DNA from: Candidatus Scalindua sp.
GTDB taxonomy: Bacteria > Planctomycetota > Brocadiia > Brocadiales > Scalinduaceae
Length of the DNA stretch: 64,000 bases
Direction of reading: 5' to 3'
Assembly: GCA_021776915.1 (NCBI GenBank)
Contig: JAIQZU010000033.1
Coordinates: 1-64,000, forward strand
Position 1 is the stretch's first letter. Each line of letters begins with the position of its first letter. Both the position numbers and the translations under genes were made by a program. The notes beneath the pieces are model-generated. The model was not told where the DNA came from and did no database searches. It saw only the letters and a list, made by a program, of their open reading frames with translations. Positions 51,823-60,752 of the stretch are shown here, piece after piece.

Positions 51823-52929
51823 CTAGTATTTATAAAACCCCTCTCCTGTCTTTCTCCCAAGATTACCTTTCTCTACCATCTCGCAGAGTGTTTTGCATGG
51901 TTTATATTTGTTGTCTTTGTATCCTTCGTATAACTCATCCAGAATGGCCTTACAAACGTCCAGGCCAATTAAATCTGACAATGCTAACGGCCCCATGGGA
52001 TGATTAAGTCCCAATGTCACGGCCTTATCAATATCCTCTGCAGTGGAAGTACCGTCGGCATATTTATCCATCGCTTCATTCAAGAATATCAGAAGAAGGC
52101 GATTAACGATAAAGCCCGGCGCATCACCAGTAATCACAGGCGTTTTGTCCAATTCGAATGCAACCTCCTTCGCATATTCAACGGCTGCATCAGATGTGTG
52201 TTTTGACCTTATAATCTCAACCAGCTTCATTCTCGGTACCGGATTGAAAAAATGAAGGCCTACCAACCTGCCAGGGTCCTTAAGAGCCTGAGACAATTCT
52301 GTTAAAGAAAGTGATGAGGTGTTAGTTGCAAATATTGTATCTATAGAGCACTCATTGTCCAATTCCCTGAATACCTCTTTTTTCAGTTCCATATCCTCTG
52401 TCAGCGCCTCTATCATAAGGTCCGCATGTTCAGACTCATACAGATTCGCAGTTATCTTGATCCTGCTGAGAATTTCCTCTTTTAACTCTTCCTTTGTTGT
52501 TTTAGAAAGTGCTTTGTCGATTCTTGTCAGAGCTTTCCTGGCAATATCTTCATGCCTGTCAATCATTATTACATGATATCCTGTTTGGGCACAAATCTGT
52601 GCAATACCGGTACCCATAGCACCTGTACCCACTATTCCAACCGTCCTACTCTTGACCACCTTTTTAGACTCTTTCGGCTCCGCCTCTATTAATTCTCCCA
52701 GCTCATGGTCAGAGAATGATTTCCTTATTTCAAAGTTTCCATATTCATCCTCTAACAAAAGATCACAATATGGAACTCTTGTATGCCCCGGAGACGGGAT
52801 CTCTATCCTGGTGAACCCTCTGACAGTACTCTTACTTGGTTCCAGTTCCTTAACGTTTCCCCGGCAGAAGATACAATTTTTAACGTCATAATACCATTGC
52901 TTATGGCAACCTTCACATTCATATACCAC
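51823..52929 (-). CDS. Zinc-ribbon (DUF35-like)/3-hydroxyacyl-CoA dehydrogenase fusion
   Basis: 368 residues from GTG 52929, which follows AAGGAGGAG; the longer frame (52947) begins inside the thiolase. Residues 1-75 form a rubredoxin-like zinc ribbon (CEGCHKQWYY...CIFCRG) and an OB-like strand set (VRGFTRIEIPSPGHTRVPY), as in DUF35 proteins. Residues 85-368 are 3-hydroxybutyryl-CoA dehydrogenase: VGIVGTGAMGTGIAQICAQ, FATNTSSLSLTELS, GLHFFNPVPRMKLVEII, NRLLLIFLNEAMD, LGLNHPMGPLALSDLIGLD. DUF35 proteins scaffold thiolase complexes in archaea; here one is fused to the next enzyme. Confidence 0.8.
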   Translation of the reverse strand: MVYECEGCHKQWYYDVKNCIFCRGNVKELEPSKSTVRGFTRIEIPSPGHTRVPYCDLLLEDEYGNFEIRKSFSDHELGELIEAEPKESKKVVKSRTVGIVGTGAMGTGIAQICAQTGYHVIMIDRHEDIARKALTRIDKALSKTTKEELKEEILSRIKITANLYESEHADLMIEALTEDMELKKEVFRELDNECSIDTIFATNTSSLSLTELSQALKDPGRLVGLHFFNPVPRMKLVEIIRSKHTSDAAVEYAKEVAFELDKTPVITGDAPGFIVNRLLLIFLNEAMDKYADGTSTAEDIDKAVTLGLNHPMGPLALSDLIGLDVCKAILDELYEGYKDNKYKPCKTLCEMVEKGNLGRKTGEGFYKY

Positions 52930-52930
52930 G

Positions 52931-54070
52931 TTAACTCCTCCTTTCAAGAATATGTATTACGGCTGTTCCACCAACACCGCCAATGTTGTGTGTAAGTCCA
53001 ATCTCAGCTCCATCTACCTGGCGCTTGCCGGCTTCGCCCCGCAGTTGAGTAGCAACCTCAAAAACCTGCGCAAGACCGGTAGCTCCAATTGGATGCCCGT
53101 CCGCCTTTAAACCGCCGTCCGTATTTATGGGCATGTCACCTTTGATAGTTGTTCTCTCCTCTCTGACCCAATCTTTACTCTCGCCCGGTTTGCAAATTCC
53201 CAGGTCTTCCATGGCCACAAGTTCGTTGATGGTAAAACAGTCATGAACCTCCACTATATCGAGGTCCCTGGGAGTGACTCCGGCAAGGTCGTATGCCTGT
53301 TTACTTGCCATTTTTGCAGCCTCTAGTGAGGTATGTTCTTTTCTATGAGATAAAGAGATATGGTCTGTAGCCAGAGCTGACCCGGTTATTTTCACATCTC
53401 TGTCACTCATTTTATTTTTTGAAATTACAACGGCGGCCGCTCCATCTGAAATAGGTGAACAGTCAAAGAGATTCAAGGGAGAAGCTATTACGGCTGCATT
53501 CTTTATCATTTCACGGCTTACTTCTTTATGACTGAAGTGAGCTAACGGGTTTAATAAGGAGTTGCAGTGGTTCTTGAATGAGACCAATTCCAGGTCTTCA
53601 TGGGTTGTGCCGTATTTCTGCATGTGTTGTTGGGCAACCAGGGCATAATGAGCGGGGAATATCAAACCCTGTAACTGGTCTGCCGTTCGATCACCTGCCA
53701 TTCCAAGATTCTGGGAACTCTCCTCAGTGGTCGCATTGCTCATTTTCTCTACACCAACAATCAGGATATTTTCGAATCTAGATAAAGCTATTATGGCCTG
53801 ATACAGTGCACTACTGCCTGATGCACAGGCAGTCTCAACTCGAATAATCGGCAGCCTTAACTCAGGCAGTAAACTTGACACAACAGAGTTCAGATGCAAT
53901 TGTTTCTCCGATGGCCCACCCAGAAAATTACTGACATAAACGGCGCCTATTTCTTCAATAGAGACCGGACTATCGTTAATGGCATTATACATTGCCTGGT
54001 ATATCAATTCCGGCATAGTATCTTTTAAAGTTCCAAACTTTGTCCTGCCAATTCCAATAACGTACATCAC
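52931..54070 (-). CDS. SCP-x-type thiolase
   Basis: 379 residues. Active-site Cys in VETACASGSSALYQAI (about residue 87), HDCFTINELVAMEDLG, NTDGGLKADGHPIGATGLAQ and the final GGVGG loop. This is the thiolase group that works with DUF35 proteins rather than the classical PhaA group. The second Cys of the standard thiolases (CGGG near the C-terminus) is not present, as usual for SCP-x types. It heads the operon thiolase, DUF35-dehydrogenase, HMGR-like. Confidence 0.85.
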   Translation of the reverse strand: MMYVIGIGRTKFGTLKDTMPELIYQAMYNAINDSPVSIEEIGAVYVSNFLGGPSEKQLHLNSVVSSLLPELRLPIIRVETACASGSSALYQAIIALSRFENILIVGVEKMSNATTEESSQNLGMAGDRTADQLQGLIFPAHYALVAQQHMQKYGTTHEDLELVSFKNHCNSLLNPLAHFSHKEVSREMIKNAAVIASPLNLFDCSPISDGAAAVVISKNKMSDRDVKITGSALATDHISLSHRKEHTSLEAAKMASKQAYDLAGVTPRDLDIVEVHDCFTINELVAMEDLGICKPGESKDWVREERTTIKGDMPINTDGGLKADGHPIGATGLAQVFEVATQLRGEAGKRQVDGAEIGLTHNIGGVGGTAVIHILERRS

Positions 54071-54350
54071 GTTCTCCCTTCATTAATGTTTGTTACGAAT
54101 TTTCTTTTATATCAATTATTTTATAATAAAATTCTCTGAAAATCATTACATATATTAAATTATAAAATACAAATGAATCTACTTTCTTAATTGTGGCTAA
54201 AAACAATTCCCTTTGCTGTAATACTATCCGTTGTTTGCACAATATACTAGCTATTTAGACTTGCAATTCCTTCTGTATCTGTTAATGTATCTCCTATATT
54301 CCAGCAAGGTCAGGTGCTTAATTCTTTTTAACAAGAAGGAAATAGATCTC

Positions 54351-54674
54351 ATGGATACAATGCAAATTAAGATAATAAAAGCAGAATGGGATTTAAGGGC
54401 AAAAACTAAATTCCTGCGGGTTGATGGAATTGTAATGGTCGATGCCTTTGATGACGAAGTGATTGCGGAACAAGGCGAGGAACATGAACACAATGAAAAG
54501 ATATTAACAATTAATATTATAATAAATCCGGGCAACGGGCCTAAACAGAGTCAACCATCACCTTTTCACTTTGTAAGAATGACAGATGGTGATGAACAAT
54601 GGACTCATGTACAGGCCAAAGACAGCAGAGGTGCAAATGTTACCTATCCTATCACAAAGATATCCATCGCATGA
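54351..54674 (+). CDS. Conserved-looking hypothetical protein
   Basis: 107 residues from ATG 54351, with AAGGA upstream. The frame is open 40 codons further upstream, but without a start signal and with unlike composition. The protein is acidic and beta-rich (MQIKIIKAEWDLRAKTKFLRVDGIV..., FHFVRMTDGDEQWTHVQAK). There is no signal peptide and no Cys. I do not recognise the family. It is followed by a small histone-fold gene in the same direction, 120 bp away. Confidence 0.55.
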   Translation: MDTMQIKIIKAEWDLRAKTKFLRVDGIVMVDAFDDEVIAEQGEEHEHNEKILTINIIINPGNGPKQSQPSPFHFVRMTDGDEQWTHVQAKDSRGANVTYPITKISIA

Positions 54675-54794
54675 GTAAGTAAAAGGCTTCAGTTTCTTCA
54701 ATATATTAATGGTTTTGTTACATTACATTTTGCGTTATAGATCCTAAGCGTAAAACAGTAAACAATTTTAGAATTATTCAACAAGGAGAATATT

Positions 54795-54995
54795 ATGAGC
54801 GATTCCAGTAGTGAGAAAGAAATACTTGTGGTTGCATCCAAACTTAAGAAACACATCCGTTCAACTGCTGGAATGAGTACGGCTGCCAATGTTGCACCTG
54901 CATTGTCCGATATCATTCGAAGTTTATGTGCACAGGCAATCGAAAAAGCAAAGGCTGATAGACGCAAGACTGTTATGGACAGAGACTTTGCCTGA
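54795..54995 (+). CDS. Small bacterial histone-fold protein
   Basis: 66 residues, AAGGAGAA before ATG. The whole protein reads as one histone fold: a short helix KLKKHIRS, a long central helix TAANVAPALSDIIRSLCAQAIEKAKADR, and the loop-plus-helix RRKTVMDRDF, which corresponds to the (R/K)KTV...(E/D)D end of archaeal histones. Lys and Arg are spread over the helices. One Cys lies in the central helix. Bacterial histone-fold proteins of this size are known to bind DNA as dimers or multimers. Whether this one packages or bends DNA is not known. Confidence 0.78.
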   Translation: MSDSSSEKEILVVASKLKKHIRSTAGMSTAANVAPALSDIIRSLCAQAIEKAKADRRKTVMDRDFA

Positions 54996-55008
54996 GTCGT
55001 GGTCTTCA

Positions 55009-55048
55009 AGAGATGGGGAACCTTCTGAAGCTGAGGTTTCCCATTCTC
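55009..55048 (+). other. Hairpin after the histone-like gene
   Basis: GAGATGGGGAACCT and AGGTTTCCCATTCTC pair with two mismatches around a short loop. It could end the histone-like transcript, although no T run follows. Confidence 0.35.
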
Positions 55049-55113
55049 AATGACTAAATCCATGGTACACAATATATTAGTGCTTTAATTTGATTAATGC
55101 TTTATTTTAGTAT

Positions 55114-55713
55114 TTAAAGCTTTTCTGAATGAGAAGACAGGTAGTCCGCCACACCATCTGCTGATGGCTTCATACCGTCCTCACCTTTCTGCCAGCCAGC
55201 AGGGCAAACTTCACCATGCTGTTCGTGAAACTGTAAGGCGTCAACTATACGAAGCATTTCATCGACATTCCGTCCGAGAGGTAGATCATTTACCACTTGA
55301 TGTCTTACCACACCGTCCTTGTCAATTAAGAATGATGCGCGTAGAGCAATACCGGCCGGGTGTTCAATGCCATATGCCTGAGTAATTTCATGTTTAACAT
55401 CCGCTACCATTGGGTATCCTATCGAGCCAATACCTCCCTTTTCTACAGGCGTGTTTCGCCATGCAAAGTGGCTGAATTGTGAATCGATAGAGACGCATAC
55501 AACTTCCACGTCCCGTTTCTTAAATTCATCAATTCGCTTGTCGTGAGCAATAATCTCTGTCGGACACACAAATGTAAAATCCAGCGGGTAGAAGAAAAGC
55601 ATTACATATTTTCCCTTCAAATCAGACAGTTTAAAGTCCTCCTTGATAGTACCATCCGGCATTACGGCAGCAGCTGTAAAATCAGGCGCTTCTTTAGTAA
55701 CTAATACACTCAT
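55114..55713 (-). CDS. 2-Cys peroxiredoxin (AhpC/Prx type)
   Basis: 199 residues. Peroxidatic Cys in DFTFVCPTEIIAHDK (about residue 50) and resolving Cys in GEVCPAGWQKG (about 170). The PLDFTFVCPTE signature and the length are those of typical 2-Cys Prx. It reduces hydrogen peroxide with thioredoxin or AhpF-like donors. GAAAGGAGAA precedes ATG. Single gene. Confidence 0.93.
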   Translation of the reverse strand: MSVLVTKEAPDFTAAAVMPDGTIKEDFKLSDLKGKYVMLFFYPLDFTFVCPTEIIAHDKRIDEFKKRDVEVVCVSIDSQFSHFAWRNTPVEKGGIGSIGYPMVADVKHEITQAYGIEHPAGIALRASFLIDKDGVVRHQVVNDLPLGRNVDEMLRIVDALQFHEQHGEVCPAGWQKGEDGMKPSADGVADYLSSHSEKL

Positions 55714-55844
55714 ATCAGTTCTCCTTTCATCAAAACAAAGCAGTTTCTAAATAATAATCATTACAGATTAGAAAATATCATATTTTACAGTGTAAGTCAA
55801 ACAGGAATTTTATATTTCTTTTTTTACCATAATCCTCGGGAACT

Positions 55845-56249
55845 CTAAACATAGCCTTTATCTTTTAGATAAGTCCTTATTTTATATGACAGTTCTTCAA
55901 CCTCATTTTTTAACTCAACAAAATCCTCTTCATTAAAAATGTATGAGGGATTATAATCAGCTTCTTCCCTATATTTCATAAGTTTTGAAAATATATGAGA
56001 AACTTTTGGTTCAAAAATGCACTCCTTTATGAAATGGAGACTAACAAGTCTAAGAGTACCTTCGTGACTTCGAGGTTCATGTCCTTTTGTTAAGAGTAAC
56101 GCTCTGAAGTGGTAAAAAAGAAAATAATAAAGTCTTGATACTGCACCGATGATAAACCCATTTTTGAATAGCAATTCTGCCTCTAAGAAAGTTTTTTGGG
56201 CTCTATCCGATTCAATATTAATGTTTTCTTTCTTATTTTCTTCTGTCAC
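55845..56249 (-). CDS. HEPN-domain protein (partner of MNT)
   Basis: 134 residues, all helical. SDRAQKTFLEAELLFKNGF and AVSRLYYFLFYHFRALLL are the HEPN pattern seen in MNT-HEPN pairs. It overlaps the nucleotidyltransferase gene by 4 bp. In such pairs the HEPN protein is often an RNase toxin, inactivated by AMPylation through the MNT partner. A clear RX4-6H active site is only tentatively visible at RSHEGT. Confidence 0.82.
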   Translation of the reverse strand: MTEENKKENINIESDRAQKTFLEAELLFKNGFIIGAVSRLYYFLFYHFRALLLTKGHEPRSHEGTLRLVSLHFIKECIFEPKVSHIFSKLMKYREEADYNPSYIFNEEDFVELKNEVEELSYKIRTYLKDKGYV

Positions 56250-56584
56250 AACGGTATCCCTTCCCTTTCAATATCAAGAGCTATTCTCCTTTCCCTTTTT
56301 TTAAGAAACTCAAAATGCTCTTCTGAAAGTACCAGTGTAGAAAGTGGTGTGAGATACTCTAGTTCTATATCTACAATTATATCGAATACTTGTTTCTTAA
56401 GCTCTCTTGTTAACTCTCGTATAATTATAGCTATATCAATATCTGATTCGCTGCCATAGTCACCTCTTGCCTTTGATCCATATATAATTAATCCTACTAT
56501 ACGATCACCCAAAAATTCATTCAGGCTATCTTTTAATTTCGTTAATGCCTTTTCTTCATCAATCGTAAATGTTGTATTATTCAT
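56246..56584 (-). CDS. Minimal nucleotidyltransferase (MNT antitoxin type)
   Basis: 112 residues. The polymerase-beta-like signature GSKARGDYGSESDIDIAI lies at 36-53 with the two catalytic Asp. VDIELEYLTPLSTLVLS holds the third strand. It is upstream of, and overlapping, the HEPN gene, the usual order of the MNT/HEPN toxin-antitoxin system. Confidence 0.85.
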   Translation of the reverse strand: MNNTTFTIDEEKALTKLKDSLNEFLGDRIVGLIIYGSKARGDYGSESDIDIAIIIRELTRELKKQVFDIIVDIELEYLTPLSTLVLSEEHFEFLKKRERRIALDIEREGIPL

Positions 56585-56596
56585 ATGTATTCACCT

Positions 56597-57118
56597 TCAA
56601 GGCTTTTCATCAGGATATATATATGTTTCAGTATCCCTTTCACCCTCAGGCCTACAGTCCCATGTTGTCCATTTTGTCCAGTAAACACACTTCTTTCCAT
56701 CTTTAAGCCAGAACAGCGTACCCTTTCGCACACGATCACACTTTTGTTTACCAAAGGTTCTTGTGTGTGTCTCCCTTATCTCACCTTCAATGTAGTACTC
56801 TACCTGGTGCCACTCAAACGGTGATTTATCGGTTATCTCCCATAATTCTATATCTGCCATTGTAAGATCTTTTGCTTCGTATTTGCTCTTTTCCACTGAG
56901 ACTTCATATTTGTAGTTATCTTCTACTTTAATCCATTTCGCCTCCGGTGCATCAGGTTTTACATTTTTCATACGCTCATCTTTACCGGGAACCTTGTCTT
57001 GATAAAGATTGAAAACATCGGTATGTTGAGCATAAACCGTTTCCCATATTAAACCATTAATACAAGCAAAAAAAGCAAAGACAGCCAAAACTATTTTGAC
57101 TTTCACGATACCTTTCAT
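56597..57118 (-). CDS. Secreted protein of unknown function
   Basis: 173 residues from ATG 57118, with GAGGAGAAG six bases upstream. Signal peptide with a core VKIVLAVFAFFACINGLIW and a likely cleavage after VYAQ. The mature part is rich in Tyr, Trp and charged residues, with three Cys (KQKCDRV, GKKCVYW, TWDCRPE) and no recognisable motif. An EVSVEKSKYEAKDLTMADIELWEIT stretch suggests beta-sandwich. I do not recognise it. Confidence 0.55.
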   Translation of the reverse strand: MKGIVKVKIVLAVFAFFACINGLIWETVYAQHTDVFNLYQDKVPGKDERMKNVKPDAPEAKWIKVEDNYKYEVSVEKSKYEAKDLTMADIELWEITDKSPFEWHQVEYYIEGEIRETHTRTFGKQKCDRVRKGTLFWLKDGKKCVYWTKWTTWDCRPEGERDTETYIYPDEKP

Positions 57119-57226
57119 CAACTTCTCCTCTCATTTAAGTATTCTGCTATTTATTTAAGATCATGTGTTCTATCATATTAAATTATTGTTTTTTTACAAA
57201 GTTTTATTTCCATAAAAATCATTACT

Positions 57227-58759
57227 CTACTTTAACGCTCCAATCTTTTTTTCAACCACTGAAACTATTTTTCCATCATGAACCAGATTATACAGTATTT
57301 TTATATCATTTGAAATAATTCTGTCTGCTTCCAAATGTGAAATATGCTTTCTGATTAACACGTAAGCTTCTTTACTCCCTGCACCGGCCTTGAGATTTGT
57401 AAAGAGGTCAAGAGCCTGTGCCGCACACAATAATTCTATTGCAATTACATTTTCTGTATTATAGAGCACCTGCCTGCACTTCCTTGCCGAAATAGTACCC
57501 ATACTTACATGATCTTCTTTATTTGCCGAAGTTGGAATTGAGTCAACACTGGCCGGATGCGACAATGTCTTATTTTCAGAAACCAGTGAGGCAGCTGTGT
57601 ATTGTGCTATCATTAAACCTGAATTAAGGCCCGGGTTATTTGTCAAAAATGCAGGCAGCCCACTCAGGAGCGGATTCACCAGCCTTTCTATTCTCCTCTC
57701 TGAAATATTTGCTATCTCTGACAATGCAATTGCAAGAAAGTCCATAGCTAATGCAACCGGTTGACCATGAAAGTTTCCACCATTATTGAATATCTCCCCT
57801 GTTTCCGGAAAAAACAGGGGATTATCAGTAGAAGAATTCATCTCAGTTTCTATGACAGCCTTAACATAATTAAGGGCATCCATTGAAGCCCCGTGTACCT
57901 GAGGACAGCATCTTATAGAATATGCATCCTGGACTCTGGAACAATCTTTGTGAGAAGAAATTATCTCACTGTTTTTCGTTATCCTTCTCAAATTATCCGC
58001 ACTGGTTATTTGTCCGTTATGAGGTCTTACTCTATGAATCTTTTCGTTTAACTCTATATTTGAACCCAGCAATACTTCAAGACTCATTCCCGCCGCTATT
58101 TCAGCCGTTTTCAACAACCTGATAGAATCATTCACGACCAATGCACCTATACCGGTCATTACCTGTGTTCCATTTATTAATGCCAGACCCTCTCCCGCCT
58201 CGAGTTCACATAATCCAATTCCAGCCTTCTTCATTGCATTCTTCCCGGAAAGCAGTTTATCTTTAAAAAGAGCTTCCCCTTCACCAATTAAGACCAATGC
58301 CATATGCGCCAACGGTGCCAAATCTCCACTGGCCCCAACTGAACCCTTTTCTGGAATAACCGGGAGTACATTTTTGTTTAACATTTCTGTTAACGTATTT
58401 AAGGTACCAAATCTCACGCCGGAATTACCTTTCGCAAGCCCGTTAATCCTCAATAGCATAATGGCACGCACAACCTCCTCATCAAACCTGTCACCAACAC
58501 CTGCAGAATGACTCAAAATAATATTTCTCTGCAGCTGTTTCCTTTCGCCCTTAGATATGACAGTATCGCTCAATGCGCCAAAACCGGTTGTTACTCCATA
58601 TATTACTTTTTTATCATCAATTGCTTTCTTAATAGTTCTTTGTGCAGAGTCCACCCTTTTCCTGGTCTCTTTACCAAGATATACTCTTACACCACCTCTA
58701 ACGACATGCTCAATCTGAGTTAGTGTCAGATCCTCACCATTAATAATTACTTTTTTCAT
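57227..58759 (-). CDS. hutH: Aromatic amino acid ammonia-lyase (histidine ammonia-lyase-like)
   Basis: 510 residues, standard length. The MIO cofactor triad Ala-Ser-Gly lies in EKGSVGASGDLAPLAHMAL. Other active-site parts are YGVTTGFGALSDTVI, NGTQVMTGIGALV, QDAYSIRCCPQVHGA and NGGNFHGQPVALAMDFL. It removes ammonia from histidine or another aromatic amino acid. No other hut genes are near, so the substrate may not be histidine and the symbol is by family only. Confidence 0.85.
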   Translation of the reverse strand: MKKVIINGEDLTLTQIEHVVRGGVRVYLGKETRKRVDSAQRTIKKAIDDKKVIYGVTTGFGALSDTVISKGERKQLQRNIILSHSAGVGDRFDEEVVRAIMLLRINGLAKGNSGVRFGTLNTLTEMLNKNVLPVIPEKGSVGASGDLAPLAHMALVLIGEGEALFKDKLLSGKNAMKKAGIGLCELEAGEGLALINGTQVMTGIGALVVNDSIRLLKTAEIAAGMSLEVLLGSNIELNEKIHRVRPHNGQITSADNLRRITKNSEIISSHKDCSRVQDAYSIRCCPQVHGASMDALNYVKAVIETEMNSSTDNPLFFPETGEIFNNGGNFHGQPVALAMDFLAIALSEIANISERRIERLVNPLLSGLPAFLTNNPGLNSGLMIAQYTAASLVSENKTLSHPASVDSIPTSANKEDHVSMGTISARKCRQVLYNTENVIAIELLCAAQALDLFTNLKAGAGSKEAYVLIRKHISHLEADRIISNDIKILYNLVHDGKIVSVVEKKIGALK

Positions 58760-58781
58760 GATTTCTTTATATTATAACTTC

Positions 58782-58809
58782 AGACACGAATTTCACTAAT
58801 TAGCACTAA
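58782..58809 (+). repeat. Left 28-bp inverted repeat around the GxxExxY gene
   Basis: AGACACGAATTTCACTAATT followed by AGCACTAA. It matches the reverse complement of 59210-59237 at 24 of 28 positions and lies directly beyond the gene's original stop codon. Confidence 0.7.
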
Positions 58810-58812
58810 TTT

Positions 58813-59189
58813 TTATAAAACAACTCTTTTGTGGATCAGGCTGTCTTCGCCAAAATTAACCAGCAATCCTAATTTGAGCTTTGATGCGGCAAGGTAATTT
58901 AGTGTTTGTTTACATGGCTGTTGGTAAGACTCTCTATTGCTTTTGATTCCAATATTATCTTATCATATACTACAAAGTCCGCATTATATCCCCTTGGCAG
59001 TATAATATCTTTGTATTTTATTTTATAACTATTTTCCCTTGAAAATGGTATTTGGTTGATTGAGAACTCATACTCTAGGGCATCCTTATAAACTACCTCA
59101 CTATGCCCTTTGCCAAGTATTCCATGCACTTCTATACACAAACCTATAATTCTATACGATTCTTCCCTATAAATTAACCTATCATCCAT
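58813..59189 (-). pseudogene. GxxExxY-family gene with frameshift
   Basis: The first 86 residues read as the family: YRIIGLCIEVHGILGKGHSEVVYKDALEYEF and DFVVYDKIILESKAIESLTNSHV. The frame then ends early at 58899. Shifting by one base after HVK restores the usual tail (QTLNYLAASKLKLGLLVNFG...DSLIHKRVV) down to TAA 58813-58815, so one A is missing near 58910. The family is related to PD-(D/E)xK-like nucleases and its role is unclear. The gene with its 28-bp flanking inverted repeats looks like an acquired unit that has decayed. Confidence 0.8.
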
Positions 59190-59209
59190 GATCTTTTAAT
59201 AACAGCCAA

Positions 59210-59237
59210 TTCGTGTTAATTCGTGCAATTCGTGTCT
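59210..59237 (-). repeat. Right 28-bp inverted repeat around the GxxExxY gene
   Basis: Partner of 58782-58809, located 20 bp upstream of the GxxExxY start. TTCGTG/CACGAA steps within it resemble the 19-bp repeats that flank the RhuM-Fic gene. Confidence 0.7.
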
Positions 59238-59241
59238 AGAC

Positions 59242-60039
59242 TTATACAGTTTCCAACCCCAACATACAAAAAACTTCATCTATTGAAGAACATATCACAG
59301 GATAATATATCTCTTCCCTCTGAATTACCACAGTGTCTATTCCCATCTCAATTGCTGCCTGAATTTTCTCCGGGACGCCACCGGTCTTGCCGCTATCCTT
59401 TGTAACCACAACTTCTATATGATACTGATTGAAAACCGCACGATTAAATTCCAGTGAAAAAGGCCCTTGAAGGGCGAGTATGTTTGACGATTCAATACCC
59501 ATCTTAACACATTGTTCAATATGTGCGGACATAGGCAGTATCCTGACGTAAATATTTTTCTCATCCTTTAATTTTGCAAACTTTTCGACAGAGGAGAAGC
59601 CGGTTGTTAATAATATGTTTTTCCTGTCTGATTTACGGCACCACTCTACAGCCTCATCCATATTTTTAACAAAATGCACTGACTCAGGTTTTTTTATAGC
59701 CTCCTCATCCGTACATGCTGAGTCCGAAACGGAGGAGGGCCTCTGGAACCTGATATATTTAATACCACATTCTTCACTCACCGTTATTGCATTAATAGAC
59801 GCCTGAGCAGCATAAGGGTGAGTTGCATCGATGAGGGTTTTAATGTTATTATCTCGTATAAGTTCAGACAAGTCCGTTATGTCAAGTCTTCCCTGAAGGC
59901 ACAGATGGCCTAAACCAATTTTCTCATAAATCTCTTGACCGTATTCCGTTGCTACTGTTGTAACTACGCCTTCTCCTCTATCACTTAGTCTTTTAACTAT
60001 TTCTCTGCCTTCTTCAGTCCCTGACATCACTAATATCAA
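59242..60039 (-). CDS. cbiJ: Precorrin-6A reductase
   Basis: 265 residues. CbiJ/CobK pattern: ILVMSGTEEGREIVKRLSDRG, LIDATHPYAAQASINAI, YIRFQRPS, NILLTTGFSSVEKF, ILALQGPFSLEFNRAVF, VVTKDSGKTGGVPEKIQAA. It reduces the corrin ring with NAD(P)H in B12 synthesis. It overlaps cbiH by 4 bp. Confidence 0.9.
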   Translation of the reverse strand: MILVMSGTEEGREIVKRLSDRGEGVVTTVATEYGQEIYEKIGLGHLCLQGRLDITDLSELIRDNNIKTLIDATHPYAAQASINAITVSEECGIKYIRFQRPSSVSDSACTDEEAIKKPESVHFVKNMDEAVEWCRKSDRKNILLTTGFSSVEKFAKLKDEKNIYVRILPMSAHIEQCVKMGIESSNILALQGPFSLEFNRAVFNQYHIEVVVTKDSGKTGGVPEKIQAAIEMGIDTVVIQREEIYYPVICSSIDEVFCMLGLETV

Positions 60040-60752
60040 ACTTTATAGCCCCTTTTTGTTATCATATAATTATTGTAAACAAATGTTGTGGAATTCCCGA
60101 CAATCAATATTGTAGTCATATCTATCGGATGTTCCAGCACTTCTCCAAGGGTCGTGATCACTAAAGATTGTCCATCACGCATGGCGCTTTTGACTATACC
60201 AACAGGGGTACCTGATGGTTTTTTGCTTAATAATATTTCCAGCGTCTTTTCAATCTGCCATTTCCTCTCAGAGCTTTTCGGATTATAAAGGACAATTACA
60301 AAATCACCCTCTGCAGCGAGTTCAATCCTTTTCTCGATTACATCCCAGGGAGTAAGTAGGTCACTCAGGCTTATGGTAACATGGTCATGCATTAAAGGTG
60401 CACCCAAGAGAGCTGCCGCTGCGTTTTCAGAAGGAATACCGGGGACGACTTCAACATTAACCTTGTGTTTGCCATTTCTCACAACTTCCAGGATCAATCC
60501 TGCCATACCATACACACCCGGATCACCACTGCTGATAACGGATACTATCTTTCCGGATTCTGCCTTTTCAATAGCTAGAGAGGCACGTTCTATTTCCGCA
60601 CGCATCCCTGACGTAATTACCTCCTTGCCCTTAACTAATTCTTTTATTAGATTAATGTATGTTTTATAGCCAATAATACAGTCAGAGCCTTTCAAGACCT
60701 CAACAGCCTTGACGCTCAAGTGATCCAGACTACCCGGACCAATTCCTACCAC
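60036..60752 (-). CDS. cbiH: Precorrin-3B C17-methyltransferase
   Basis: 238 residues from GTG 60752. SAM-methylase start VGIGPGSLDHLSVKAVEVL, then GYKTYINLI, VISSGDPGVYGMAGLILE, VPGIPSENAAAALLGAPLMHDH and DFVIVLYNPKSSERKWQ. It methylates C17 with ring contraction. It overlaps cbiG by 7 bp. An in-frame KLY precedes the GTG, so the exact start is not certain. Confidence 0.9.
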   Translation of the reverse strand: MVGIGPGSLDHLSVKAVEVLKGSDCIIGYKTYINLIKELVKGKEVITSGMRAEIERASLAIEKAESGKIVSVISSGDPGVYGMAGLILEVVRNGKHKVNVEVVPGIPSENAAAALLGAPLMHDHVTISLSDLLTPWDVIEKRIELAAEGDFVIVLYNPKSSERKWQIEKTLEILLSKKPSGTPVGIVKSAMRDGQSLVITTLGEVLEHPIDMTTILIVGNSTTFVYNNYMITKRGYKV

